64,000 bases of DNA, from positions 124,001-188,000 of the forward strand of contig NZ_FXZB01000002.1 in the NCBI RefSeq assembly GCF_900169065.1, in the 5' to 3' direction. The notes under the pieces were generated by a model. The model made no database searches. It was not told the origin of the DNA and was given only the letters and a program-made list of their open reading frames with translations. The stretch comes from Brevibacterium aurantiacum. GTDB taxonomy: Bacteria > Actinomycetota > Actinomycetes > Actinomycetales > Brevibacteriaceae. This document shows positions 17,741-25,940 of this stretch, in pieces (position 1 is the stretch's first letter; each line of letters opens with the position of its first letter). A program made the position numbers and the translations under genes.

Positions 17741-19578
17741 GACCCGTCGAAGGCACACTGTTGGGAAACCGATACAAGCTCACCTCTCGCATCGCCGTGG
17801 GCGGTATGGGTGAGGTCTGGAAGGGCGTCGACTCCGTGCTCGGCCGTGAGATCGCAGCGAAGATCCTCAAGGACGAATACCTCTCGGACACCACCTTCCT
17901 CGCACGCTTCCGCGCCGAGGCGCAGAACATGGGCCGCGCATCCGACCCCGGAATCGCCGGCGTCTTCGACTACGGCGACGAGCAGGGATCCCCCTATCTC
18001 GTCATGGAGTACGTGCCCGGCGAGGCACTGTCGGCGATCATCGAACGCAGCGCACCCCTGTCGGAGACGGACACTCTGAGCATCGTCTCCCAGTCCGCGC
18101 AGGCGCTGGGTGCGGCCCACAAGGTCGGCGTCATCCACCGCGACATCAAACCCGGCAACATCCTCATGACACCGGACTTCCGGGTCAAGATCACCGACTT
18201 CGGCATCGCCCGAGTCACAGACCAGGCTCCGCTGACGAAGACCGGTCAGGTCATGGGCACCGCCCAGTACCTGGCACCGGAGCAGGCCACGGGCAAGGGC
18301 TCGGGCTCCGGCTCCGACCTCTACGCCCTGGGAATCATCGCCTATGAGGCACTGGCCGGGCAGCGTCCGTTCACCGGTGACTCGCAGGTCGCGATCGCCA
18401 TCGCCCAGGTCAATCAGCAGCATCCGCCGCTGCCGGACACGGTGTCCGAACCGCTGCGTCGCTTCGTCGACTGCCTCCTGGAGAAGAAGCCCGAGCGCAG
18501 GCCCTCGGATGCCATGGCCGTGTCCCGAGCCGCCGATGCGCTGGCCGCCGGCGATGTCGCCGGTGCCGAGCAGATTCTGCCGCAGATGGTGCTGGGCAGC
18601 GCCGCCTCCGAGGCATTGACCCAGGTCTTCAACAACCCCGAACCCGTGCCGACGACCAAGGCGATGCCGGTCACTGCGTCCAATGAGGAGACTCGCGTCT
18701 ACCCGGGCGCCGCTGCCGCAGGTGTCGCCGGTGCCGGTGCGACAGGAGCCGCTGGGGTTGGGACTGCGAATGGCAGCGAACTCGATGCGGAGAACGCAGA
18801 GGACAAGGAACTCGACGAGAAGCAGTCGAAGAAGGGCCGCGCCCTCATCTGGATCCTCGCGATCATCGCGCTCATCGCCGTCGGTTCGCTGCTGTGGTTC
18901 TTCCTCGGCGGGGGCAATGCCGAACCCGAGCCGGACCCCAGCACCAGCGCGCCTACTACTTCCGAGGCCGCGAAGACGATCGAGATCGACAAGAGCGATT
19001 ACATCGGACTCACCGAATCCTCGGCGACTCAGAACCTCGAACAGCAGGGCCTGGAAGCCGATACCCAGACCATCGAGTCCTCCCGCGCTGCGGGCACGGT
19101 CGCCGATGTCGGCGAGGGCGAGAACGGCTACACCTTCGAAGAGGGCGACACCGTCACGCTCTACATCTCCTCAGGTCCGGCCGAGGAACCGGTGGAGACC
19201 GAGGAACCTGAGCCCAGCAGCACTCCCACGCCGTCAGAGACCAGCGGCGACGATGGTTCGGGTTCCGACAACGGTTCCGGCTCCGACAACGGCGGCTCCT
19301 CGAGCGATGACAACAGCAGCTCGAACGACAGCGGTTCCAGTTCCGACAACGGATCGAGCAACGATTCCGGCAACGGCTCGTCAAGTGACTCAGACACCTC
19401 TGGTTCGGGCTCGAACGGTTCCGACAACGGATCGAACTCGAATGGCTCTGACAGCGGTTCGGACAGCGGATCCGGCAACGGATCGGACGCTACGGGCAAC
19501 GGCGGATCGAACCCATCCAGTGGCAACAACGGGAACTCGAGTGCCGGAGCGAACCTGGACGAGGCGATCTTTGGTTGA
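17737..19578 (+). CDS. pknA: PknA-like Ser/Thr protein kinase with PASTA-like domain and Ser/Asn/Gly tail
   Basis: 613 residues. Cytoplasmic kinase domain (about 10-275): glycine loop IAVGGMGEVWKG, VIHRDIKPGNILM catalytic loop, DFGIA, GTAQYLAPEQ. An Ala/Gly-rich juxtamembrane stretch, one helix ALIWILAIIALIAVGSLLWFF near 369-389, then one PASTA-like module (YIGLTESSATQNLEQQGLEA). After about residue 480 it turns into a roughly 120-residue Ser/Asn/Gly/Asp repeat, possibly wall-spanning. Mycobacterial PknA has no such tail or PASTA domain. Position after pbpA supports PknA; it may also be called a PknB paralogue. Confidence 0.88.
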   Translation: MRPVEGTLLGNRYKLTSRIAVGGMGEVWKGVDSVLGREIAAKILKDEYLSDTTFLARFRAEAQNMGRASDPGIAGVFDYGDEQGSPYLVMEYVPGEALSAIIERSAPLSETDTLSIVSQSAQALGAAHKVGVIHRDIKPGNILMTPDFRVKITDFGIARVTDQAPLTKTGQVMGTAQYLAPEQATGKGSGSGSDLYALGIIAYEALAGQRPFTGDSQVAIAIAQVNQQHPPLPDTVSEPLRRFVDCLLEKKPERRPSDAMAVSRAADALAAGDVAGAEQILPQMVLGSAASEALTQVFNNPEPVPTTKAMPVTASNEETRVYPGAAAAGVAGAGATGAAGVGTANGSELDAENAEDKELDEKQSKKGRALIWILAIIALIAVGSLLWFFLGGGNAEPEPDPSTSAPTTSEAAKTIEIDKSDYIGLTESSATQNLEQQGLEADTQTIESSRAAGTVADVGEGENGYTFEEGDTVTLYISSGPAEEPVETEEPEPSSTPTPSETSGDDGSGSDNGSGSDNGGSSSDDNSSSNDSGSSSDNGSSNDSGNGSSSDSDTSGSGSNGSDNGSNSNGSDSGSDSGSGNGSDATGNGGSNPSSGNNGNSSAGANLDEAIFG

Positions 19579-19606
19579 CATCATGCGCTGAGAAGACGAG
19601 TAATCT
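19575..19606 (+). promoter_or_regulatory. Possible pknB promoter
   Basis: TTGACA at 19575-19580, overlapping the pknA stop, and TAATCT at 19601-19606; the 20-bp spacer is longer than ideal. It could let pknB be transcribed independently of the upstream operon. Confidence 0.3.
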
Positions 19607-19661
19607 ACATGACATGCGGAGTACTTTCCCACGACGTGGGTGAACCAAGCGGAGGACCAGA

Positions 19662-21590
19662 ATGAATGAACCCAAGGTGCTGTCGGGGCGATACGAAGTT
19701 CGTGCGCTCCTCGGCCGTGGGGGCATGGCAGAAGTGCACGAGGGCGTCGACAACCGACTCGGTCGACGCGTCGCGATCAAACTTCTGCGGTCCGATCTCG
19801 CCCGCGATCCCTCGTTCCACACACGTCTCAAGCGTGAGGCTCAGTCCGCCGCAGGGCTGAACCATCCGGGTATCGTCGCCGTCTACGACTCCGGCGAAGA
19901 GGACTTCGTCGAAACCGGCGGCTCCAGCGTCTCCGTGCCGTTCATCGTCATGGAATACGTCGAGGGTCAGACCCTGCGCGAGGTCCTCAACGAACACGGC
20001 ACCCTGACCATCGACGAGGCGCTCAACGTCGTCGCCGGTGTGCTCGCGCCGCTCGAGTACTCCCACCGCAACGGCATCGTCCACCGCGACATCAAACCCG
20101 CCAACGTCATGCTCACCCCCGAGGGTGACATCAAGGTGATGGACTTCGGCATCGCCCGCGCGCTCAAGGACAACAGCGGCCTGACCCAGACGCAGTCCGT
20201 CGTGGGCACCGCCCAGTACCTGTCCCCCGAACAGGCCCGCGGTGAGGTCGTCGACGCCCGCTCCGACCTGTACTCGACGGCGTGCCTGCTCTATGAGCTC
20301 CTCGTCGGCCGTCCCCCGTTCGTCGGTGATTCGCAGCTCGCGGTCGCCTACCAGCACGTGGGTGAGACGCCGAAGCCTCCGAGCTTCTACAATCCCAATG
20401 TTCCCCCCGAGGTCGATCGCCTCCTCATGCATTCCCTGCTCAAGGACCGCGACGAGCGCTACCAGGACGCCTACATCTTCCGTGAAGACGTTCTCGCGGC
20501 CCGTGACGGCCGTCCGCTGAGCTTCGATGACGACATGGATCGCACCCAGGCGTTCCCGATGGCCGGGGCCATGATGGGTCCCCCGCAGTACGCCCAGGAC
20601 TCCGAGGTCGACCCGGAGACGGGTGCCGTGTCGACGATCATGGCCAAGCAGGACGAAGCACCACCGCCGAGGCGGTCACGTGCCTGGATCTGGATCGGCA
20701 GCATCTTCGTGCTGTTGGCTCTGGCCGCAATCGCACTGTGGGTCTACGAGATCAACAAACCACCGGACATCATCCAGGTCGAGGTCACGGACGTGGCCAA
20801 TATGAATGCCGACGAGGCAGAATCCGCCCTGATCGAACAAGGCCTGAGAGTCGACCGTGATGAGGCGTACAGCGAAGACGTCGACGAGGGCAAGGCCATC
20901 AAGACCGACCCCGCCGGCGGTCAGCGAGTTGAGCAGGACAGCGTCGTGAAGCTGGTCATCTCCTCCGGCCCTGAGAGCGTCAAGGTCCCCGATGTCTCCG
21001 GCAAGTCTGAGGAGAGCGCTCGCAAGGTCCTCAATGACGCCAAGCTGCAGGCTGGCACGCACATCTCACAGAACTCTCCGGACGTCGAGAAGGGCGTCGT
21101 CATCGAGACGAAACCCGGCAACGGCTCCGAGGTGGATGTGGATTCCAACGTCGACCTGGTCGTATCCTCGGGAATGGTCGAGGTCCCCGATGTGACAGGC
21201 AAGTCCGCAAAGGAAGCCTGCGAGATCCTTGAGGGCGATGACTACCAGTTGGGGTGCAAGACCGAAGAGGTCGAGACCGCCGACGAGCCGGCCAAGAAGG
21301 TCTTCGAGCAGTCGTCCAGCGGCGGCAGCGAGGTCAAGCAGGGCACGGAGATCACCGTCAAGGTTGCCAAGAAGCCACCGGAGGAGCCTTCGTCGCCGAG
21401 CATCCCGTCGATCCCTGGTGGAATCCCCACCTCACCGTCTGACGACGGTGGCAGCGACGATGAGGGCAATGACACCGGCGGTAGCGGTGGTAACGACAAT
21501 GGCGGCAACGACGATAATAAGGACGACGACAGTTCCATGGGTCCCGGTGACGTGGGCGGCCTGTTCGACGGTTTCTCAGACGCCAGCTGA
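19662..21590 (+). CDS. pknB: PknB, PASTA-domain Ser/Thr protein kinase
   Basis: 642 residues; ATG follows GGAGGACCAGA. Kinase domain (about 8-275): LLGRGGMAEVHEG, IVHRDIKPANVML, DFGIA, GTAQYLSPEQARG. A transmembrane helix SIFVLLALAAIALWVYEI is near residue 350, followed by three PASTA modules (starting near IIQVEVTDV, SVKVPDVSG and VEVPDVTG) and a Pro/Ser then Asp/Gly/Asn-rich C-terminal tail. PASTA domains sense muropeptides or lipid II at the septum and tune phosphorylation of FhaA, PbpA, CrgA-type and MviN targets. PstP is the counteracting phosphatase. Confidence 0.95.
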   Translation: MNEPKVLSGRYEVRALLGRGGMAEVHEGVDNRLGRRVAIKLLRSDLARDPSFHTRLKREAQSAAGLNHPGIVAVYDSGEEDFVETGGSSVSVPFIVMEYVEGQTLREVLNEHGTLTIDEALNVVAGVLAPLEYSHRNGIVHRDIKPANVMLTPEGDIKVMDFGIARALKDNSGLTQTQSVVGTAQYLSPEQARGEVVDARSDLYSTACLLYELLVGRPPFVGDSQLAVAYQHVGETPKPPSFYNPNVPPEVDRLLMHSLLKDRDERYQDAYIFREDVLAARDGRPLSFDDDMDRTQAFPMAGAMMGPPQYAQDSEVDPETGAVSTIMAKQDEAPPPRRSRAWIWIGSIFVLLALAAIALWVYEINKPPDIIQVEVTDVANMNADEAESALIEQGLRVDRDEAYSEDVDEGKAIKTDPAGGQRVEQDSVVKLVISSGPESVKVPDVSGKSEESARKVLNDAKLQAGTHISQNSPDVEKGVVIETKPGNGSEVDVDSNVDLVVSSGMVEVPDVTGKSAKEACEILEGDDYQLGCKTEEVETADEPAKKVFEQSSSGGSEVKQGTEITVKVAKKPPEEPSSPSIPSIPGGIPTSPSDDGGSDDEGNDTGGSGGNDNGGNDDNKDDDSSMGPGDVGGLFDGFSDAS

Positions 21591-21686
21591 ACCGGCCGCC
21601 AGCTTAAGCGCCAGCTGAACTGACCAACTGAACCGACCAGTTGAACTGACGACCAGCCTGTCCACCTATGGTGTGGGCACCCGCCC

Positions 21687-22199
21687 TCAGGACAAGGTGA
21701 TGAACAGGTCTGTACGCAGGTCCGCGGGGTCCATGTCGGGGTTCGGTTCGGTCACGTAGACCTCGAAGAACGGCAGCCCGGGATGGTGCCCCGCATCGAC
21801 GGCAGCCTTCGTGAACACCGCCCAGGCCTCACCGAGGCCGTCGTATCCTCCGGTGTGACTCATGGCTGCGATCGATCCCCCAGGCAGCTGAGAGGGGATC
21901 GCGATGAGGTCCCTGCTCAGAGGCAGGGCCTGGGTCAGTCCCGAGGTCAGCGGAAGCCCGATCTCCAGGTCAACAGTGTCGCTGGGCTGGCGCGTGTACA
22001 GTGCGAACGCAGGACCGGCGATCTCCATCTCGGCCTCCTGCAGTGTAGGAAACAGCCCGGTGAACGTGGCATCGAAGAGTGCCGGAAGGTCCTCCATGGC
22101 GACGTTCCTGGCCTCCACGACGGCCGTGGGGATCTCGGACGCCTCGAACACGGTGAGTTCGGAGAATGGCTCGGTGCGGTTGAAACTCGACTCTGGCAT
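21687..22199 (-). CDS. GyrI-like small-molecule-binding domain protein
   Basis: 170 residues from ATG 22199, with AGAGGACC just upstream. Sequence pattern IPTAVVEARNVAMEDLPALFDATFTGLFPTL, a central beta strand AGPAFALYTRQ, DLEIGLPL, and a C-terminal FEVYVTEPN fits the GyrI/AraC effector-binding fold that binds hydrophobic ligands in other proteins. No DNA-binding domain is attached. It may be a ligand sequestration protein or a cyclopropanoid hydrolase-type homologue; no function can be assigned from context. Confidence 0.7.
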   Translation of the reverse strand: MPESSFNRTEPFSELTVFEASEIPTAVVEARNVAMEDLPALFDATFTGLFPTLQEAEMEIAGPAFALYTRQPSDTVDLEIGLPLTSGLTQALPLSRDLIAIPSQLPGGSIAAMSHTGGYDGLGEAWAVFTKAAVDAGHHPGLPFFEVYVTEPNPDMDPADLRTDLFITLS

Positions 22200-22376
22200 C
22201 AGTGGTCCTCTCGGTTCCGCCTGCCGGCCCAGCCCCACCTCGGCGAGCTTTCGGGGTCTCCCGGGGATGGCAAGCGGTGCTGGATCTCTTGGTGACTCAC
22301 AATCCTAATGCGGCGAGAGAGCCACAGGAAGAGCGTGAGCGCAGATGCCTGTCGCGACGGCTGAAGCGGTGCTGGC

Positions 22377-23051
22377 TTATGCGGGTGTGCCGGCCGGCAC
22401 GGACTTCGCTGCAATCGCCGATGCCATGGGCGACATCGTCGCGGCCTGTGAGGCCGCGCCCTCGATGCCGCAGACCTCGAGCCAGTTGCCCAGCATCAGG
22501 TAGCCGCATTCGGTGAGGACCGACTCCGGATGGAACTGCACTCCGAACAAGGGCTGCTCACGATGTTCGATGGCCATGACGACGCCGTCCTCGGTGCGGG
22601 CCGTGACCACGAACTTCTCGAGGTCGATCGTCTCATCGACGATTGCCAGCGAGTGGTACCTGGTCACCGTCAGAGGATTCTTGCAGCCGAAGAAGATGCC
22701 CTGGCTGTCGTGGGTGATGACGGAGGTCTTGCCGTGCATGAGCACCGGCGAGTGGGTCACCGTGGCGCCGAAGACCTCGCCCAGCGCCTGGTGGCCCAGG
22801 CAGACTCCGAACACCGGAGTGCCCGAGGACTCCGCCCACGCGATGAGGGCCGGGCAGACTCCCGACTCGGCGGGGACACCCGGGCCTGGGGACAGGAGGA
22901 CTCCGTCGTATTCGGCTGCCAGGGCCACGACAGCCTCGGCGGTCATATCGTCATTGCGGATGACATGAGTCTCGGCGCCGAGCTCACGGACGTAGGACAC
23001 GAGCGTATAGACGAAGCTGTCGTAGTTGTCGACGACGAGGATCTTTGTCAT
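22377..23051 (-). CDS. pabA: Glutamine amidotransferase subunit (aminodeoxychorismate/anthranilate synthase component II)
   Basis: 224 residues of class I glutamine amidotransferase: VDNYDSFVYTL, LSPGPGVP, oxyanion/nucleophile region GVCLGHQALGE (Cys about residue 84), and HPESVLTE (His/Glu catalytic pair). Provides ammonia from glutamine to a chorismate-using partner for folate or tryptophan synthesis. This position downstream of the class E sortase is conserved in actinobacteria, where it is usually named pabA or trpG. No component I gene is in the window. ATG overlaps the stop of the 57-residue gene upstream (ATGA). Confidence 0.92.
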   Translation of the reverse strand: MTKILVVDNYDSFVYTLVSYVRELGAETHVIRNDDMTAEAVVALAAEYDGVLLSPGPGVPAESGVCPALIAWAESSGTPVFGVCLGHQALGEVFGATVTHSPVLMHGKTSVITHDSQGIFFGCKNPLTVTRYHSLAIVDETIDLEKFVVTARTEDGVVMAIEHREQPLFGVQFHPESVLTECGYLMLGNWLEVCGIEGAASQAATMSPMASAIAAKSVPAGTPA

Positions 23052-23221
23052 TGGCCACCGCTTCCGTCAGTCACTGTTGCGTTGTTGAAGGGCATGTAGG
23101 GGGCGACGACCGGGAAGACGTACTGCATGAGCAGCAGCACCACGGCCGCGATGAGGATGAGGGCGAAGATGAGTTTGACGAACCAGTTGCCCGGGAGCAG
23201 ACGCCAGATCAGACCGTACAT
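23048..23221 (-). CDS. 57-residue single-pass membrane protein between sortase and pabA
   Basis: Short gene starting ATG 23221, two bases after the sortase stop, and ending in a 4-bp ATGA overlap with pabA; the tight spacing on both sides strongly supports translation. The product begins MYGLIWRLLPGNWFVKLIF, has a hydrophobic helix ALILIAAVVLLLMQYVFPVV, and ends with a short polar tail. A small membrane protein occurs in this position in related actinobacteria; its function is unknown. It may act with the class E sortase. Confidence 0.75.
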   Translation of the reverse strand: MYGLIWRLLPGNWFVKLIFALILIAAVVLLLMQYVFPVVAPYMPFNNATVTDGSGGQ

Positions 23222-23223
23222 TC

Positions 23224-24453
23224 TCAGGCACCACCGTTCTTGCTGACCTTGTCGTAGGCCTTCGAGTCCTTGATGTTGTCCGGGGCGCCATCGCCGGCCG
23301 GGGTCCAGTCGGTGAGCTCGGCGTAGGCGACGTAGCGCTCCCTGGCCGAGAACATCGGGTTGCAGGCCGTCATCGTGAGAATCCGGTCCTTGCCCTTGAA
23401 CTTGGGTTCGTTGGGAACCGGGGCGAGAACCTCGACGGCGTCGGGAAGGATGATGTCGAAGTTGCGGAACGTGTAAGTGTAGAAGCCGTCCTTGGTCTGG
23501 ACGATGATCTCATCGCCGGGGCGCAGCTGCGCGATCTGGTTGAGCGGCTTGCCGTAGGTGACGCGGTGGCCGGCGATCGAGAAGTTGCCGACCTCTCCGG
23601 GCATCGCCGAGTTCGGGTACCTGCCCACGCCCATCCGGTTGAGGACGGGTTCGAGATCGACACCCTCGGCGACGGTGCGGTAGTAGTCATCGCCGAAACG
23701 TGGAATGTAGAAGATTCCGAACGCGCTGTTCTTCTCCACCGGATCCGCCACGACAGGTTCGTCCGGGTCATCGGGAAGCTCGTTGGGATCCTGGTTCTGC
23801 CAGTCCTGGGCCAACTTGTCGGCGAGCTGCTCGTTGTCCCGGTTGGCCTCGATATCGGTCCACCACAGCTGCCAGACCACGAACAGGATGAGGACCATTC
23901 CGGCCGTGATGCAGAGCTCGCCGAAGGTGCGGATGGTGCCGCGAACGGGGCCCAGTGGCTCACGTTCCGGTTTCTGCCTCCGCCGATTGGTGCGACGACT
24001 GCCCTCGCCGGGTGCACTGTAGCCCGCAACGGCCGCACCCGCATAGGCGCCGAGGTTGGGGTTCGTTTCACTGCTGACCGGCTGCTGCACCTGGGTGGAG
24101 TCGGTGTACGCGGGCGGGGCGTCGGAGTAGACGGCAGTCGGGGCACCGTTGGCCGCGGCCGCTTCGGCTTCGCGGCGCCGAAGTTCACGGCGACTGGGAA
24201 GTGGCTGATCGGTTCCTGCCTGTGAGCCCGTCCCGGGATGCGAACCTGCTCCGGAGTTCTGGCCCCCGCCAAGCTCGGGTGCGGTGCTCATGGGTTCTGT
24301 GGCCGGGCTGGCTTCGCGTCCGCGGTACCCGCCCTGAGCGGGGTACTGGTCGTGAGCCGGGTGATGGGAGGAGTTCTGCCTCTGAGCAGGACGAATAGTG
24401 GGTCGCGATGACGCATCCGCGTCTGATTCGTTACCCGAGGAGGGACTATTCAC
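23224..24453 (-). CDS. srtE: Class E sortase
   Basis: About 409 residues from GTG 24453; the start is uncertain since no strong ribosome site is visible, and GTG 24456 is an alternative. A disordered, Gln/Pro/Ala-rich cytoplasmic region of about 170 residues precedes one membrane helix (LCITAGMVLILFVVWQLWW). The sortase domain has all three catalytic residues: His in SIAGHRVTYG (about 295), Cys in LTMTACNPMF (about 363) and Arg in SARERYV (about 370). Class E sortases anchor LAXTG-type proteins in high-GC Gram-positives. First gene of a sortase - small membrane protein - pabA operon. Confidence 0.9.
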   Translation of the reverse strand: MNSPSSGNESDADASSRPTIRPAQRQNSSHHPAHDQYPAQGGYRGREASPATEPMSTAPELGGGQNSGAGSHPGTGSQAGTDQPLPSRRELRRREAEAAAANGAPTAVYSDAPPAYTDSTQVQQPVSSETNPNLGAYAGAAVAGYSAPGEGSRRTNRRRQKPEREPLGPVRGTIRTFGELCITAGMVLILFVVWQLWWTDIEANRDNEQLADKLAQDWQNQDPNELPDDPDEPVVADPVEKNSAFGIFYIPRFGDDYYRTVAEGVDLEPVLNRMGVGRYPNSAMPGEVGNFSIAGHRVTYGKPLNQIAQLRPGDEIIVQTKDGFYTYTFRNFDIILPDAVEVLAPVPNEPKFKGKDRILTMTACNPMFSARERYVAYAELTDWTPAGDGAPDNIKDSKAYDKVSKNGGA

Positions 24454-24671
24454 CACTGCTGCACCGTGCCTAATGTTTCGAATCCGGGGCTTGCCCAAAG
24501 GACAAGCGGGGACACCGTATTGCACTTTATCGTATGAAACTGCACAAACAGGTCGTTCTCAGGGTAGTTGGAGTTTTTAAAACTGCCGGATGTCACGAGT
24601 AGACTGGTGTGCGATTGTCCCTATACATCAATCGGTGACCCCAGCAACGGTCGGCCGTAAAAGGAGTACTC

Positions 24672-25493
24672 GTGGCCAAGTCCAACGGACGGACCCAGCG
24701 CCCTCAGCGCACTTCTCGCAACTCGTCGAAGGCCAAGGTCGAAACCAAGGCCCAGTCGAACGACGATGTCGAGGCAGTCGAGGATCCCCAGACCGTGCAG
24801 GCCGAGGATCCGAAGGACGAGCGTCTCGACGGCGATCTCCTCGACTTGGATGATTCCTCGGACGCCTCCGATGTGGTTGCCGACGATGCTGATGCAGACG
24901 AGAAGTCCACCGCCGCCACGACTGCCGCGGACAAGAAGTCCGCGCCGAAGAGCGCCGGAGCCGGGGCCAAGAAGGTTGACGCCAAGGACAGCGACACGTC
25001 CGCCGACCTCGATGCCGACGACGCTGTTGACGTCGATGATTCCGATGCTGATGAGGCCGACGCCGACGACTCAGCCGAGGACTCGAAGACGGCCACGAAG
25101 TCTGAGAAGTCTGCCAAGGCGGCCAAAGTCGACAAGCACGAGAAGGACAGCAAGTCCTCGAAGAAGAACGAGTCCTCCAAGACTGCAGCCAAGGGTTCGT
25201 CCGCCAAGGGCTCCTCGGCCAAGCGCACCTCGCGTTCGGGCAATCCGGCCAAGCGCCCCCAGGGCCGCAAGACCGCCTCATACACCTCGCAGTCCGGTCA
25301 GCAGACGATCAAGCCGAACCCACGCTGGTTCCTGCCGGTGCTCATCGGCCTCTTGCTCATCGGCCTGGTCTGGCTCGTGACCTTCTACATCTCGCAGGGA
25401 GCGTTCCCGGTCGAGGCGTGGGGCAACTGGAACATCCTCATCGGCTTCGCCTTCTTTGTCGCGGGGCTGATCATGTCCACGCGCTGGCGGTAG
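24672..25493 (+). CDS. crgA: CrgA-family cell division protein with an unusually long acidic/Lys-rich N-terminal extension
   Basis: 273 residues; GTG preceded by AAAAGGAGTACTC. Only the last 70 residues are CrgA: IKPNPRWFLPVLIGLLL, first helix to VTFYISQGAFP, then a second helix WNILIGFAFFVAGLIM and TRWR. CrgA is normally about 85-95 residues, a two-helix inhibitor or modulator of FtsZ-ring and septal PBP recruitment and a PknA/PknB substrate. The first 200 residues are Ala/Asp/Lys/Ser-rich low complexity, with many Thr/Ser that could be phosphorylated. Divergent from srtE. Confidence 0.88.
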   Translation: MAKSNGRTQRPQRTSRNSSKAKVETKAQSNDDVEAVEDPQTVQAEDPKDERLDGDLLDLDDSSDASDVVADDADADEKSTAATTAADKKSAPKSAGAGAKKVDAKDSDTSADLDADDAVDVDDSDADEADADDSAEDSKTATKSEKSAKAAKVDKHEKDSKSSKKNESSKTAAKGSSAKGSSAKRTSRSGNPAKRPQGRKTASYTSQSGQQTIKPNPRWFLPVLIGLLLIGLVWLVTFYISQGAFPVEAWGNWNILIGFAFFVAGLIMSTRWR

Positions 25494-25509
25494 TCAGCAA
25501 GCCGCTTCA

Positions 25510-25577
25510 CGAATAACGGGCGTTGTGTCGACGCACGGGTGCGTAATCCCGATAGTCGACGCAGCGCCCGTTATTCG
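25510..25577. repeat. Long-range inverted repeat downstream of crgA
   Basis: Perfect 13-bp arms CGAATAACGGGCG (25510-25522) and CGCCCGTTATTCG (25565-25577) around a 42-bp loop that itself contains GTCGAC twice. May be a crgA terminator. Confidence 0.55.
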
Positions 25578-25665
25578 ATCGCGCAATGGGTGCACTCGCG
25601 CACCCGCACCATGCTGGCAAGCGGCTCATCTGCGGTTGTGTCGAGGACCCGATATTGACGTTTCA

Positions 25666-25709
25666 ATCGCCTCGTGATCGCCTCGTGATCGCCTCGCCAT
25701 CGCCTTTGT
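25666..25709. repeat. Tandem 11-bp iteron-like repeats
   Basis: Units at 25666-25676 and 25677-25687 (ATCGCCTCGTG), 25688-25698 (ATCGCCTCGCC) and a degenerate fourth at 25699-25709. The last unit runs into a TTGTCCACA DnaA box. 11 bp places copies on one face of the helix. Confidence 0.8.
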
Positions 25710-25940
25710 CCACAGGGTCGAAGTTATACCCAAGCCGGGTGCGTCGCTTGTGCATAACTTATTTTGAGCTTGTGACCAGGGAAAATACACCTATGTAAGT
25801 TATCCACCATGTGGATAAAGGTTGTGGACAAGCAAATTCGAGCCCCGCAGGTGCCAATTTTCGACGGAAGTCTGATATAAGCCTGAGAGCCGCCTATCAC
25901 CCGTGGTCGACACCGTGGATGCTGCGGCGCTCGGTGCCCA

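Larger units (their letters stand above)
25494..25940. other. Convergent intergenic region with 11-bp tandem repeats and a DnaA-box cluster
   Basis: 447 bp between the 3' ends of crgA and the rhomboid gene, where promoters are not expected. It contains a 13-bp inverted repeat at 25510-25577, tandem 11-bp ATCGCCTCGTG units at 25666-25709, and DnaA boxes at 25706-25831: TTGTCCACA (25706-25714, +), TTATGCACA (25749-25757, -), TTATCCACC (25800-25808, +), TTATCCACA (25810-25818, -) and TTGTCCACA (25823-25831, -). The 25720-25870 stretch is visibly AT-richer than its surroundings. Origin-like or DnaA-titration architecture. Confidence 0.6.

Noticed and set aside
25494..25940. Calling this region the principal chromosomal origin
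   Set aside because: dnaA, dnaN and their DnaA boxes at 58.9-61.3 kb fit the standard oriC position; the cluster here is reported as an additional site only.
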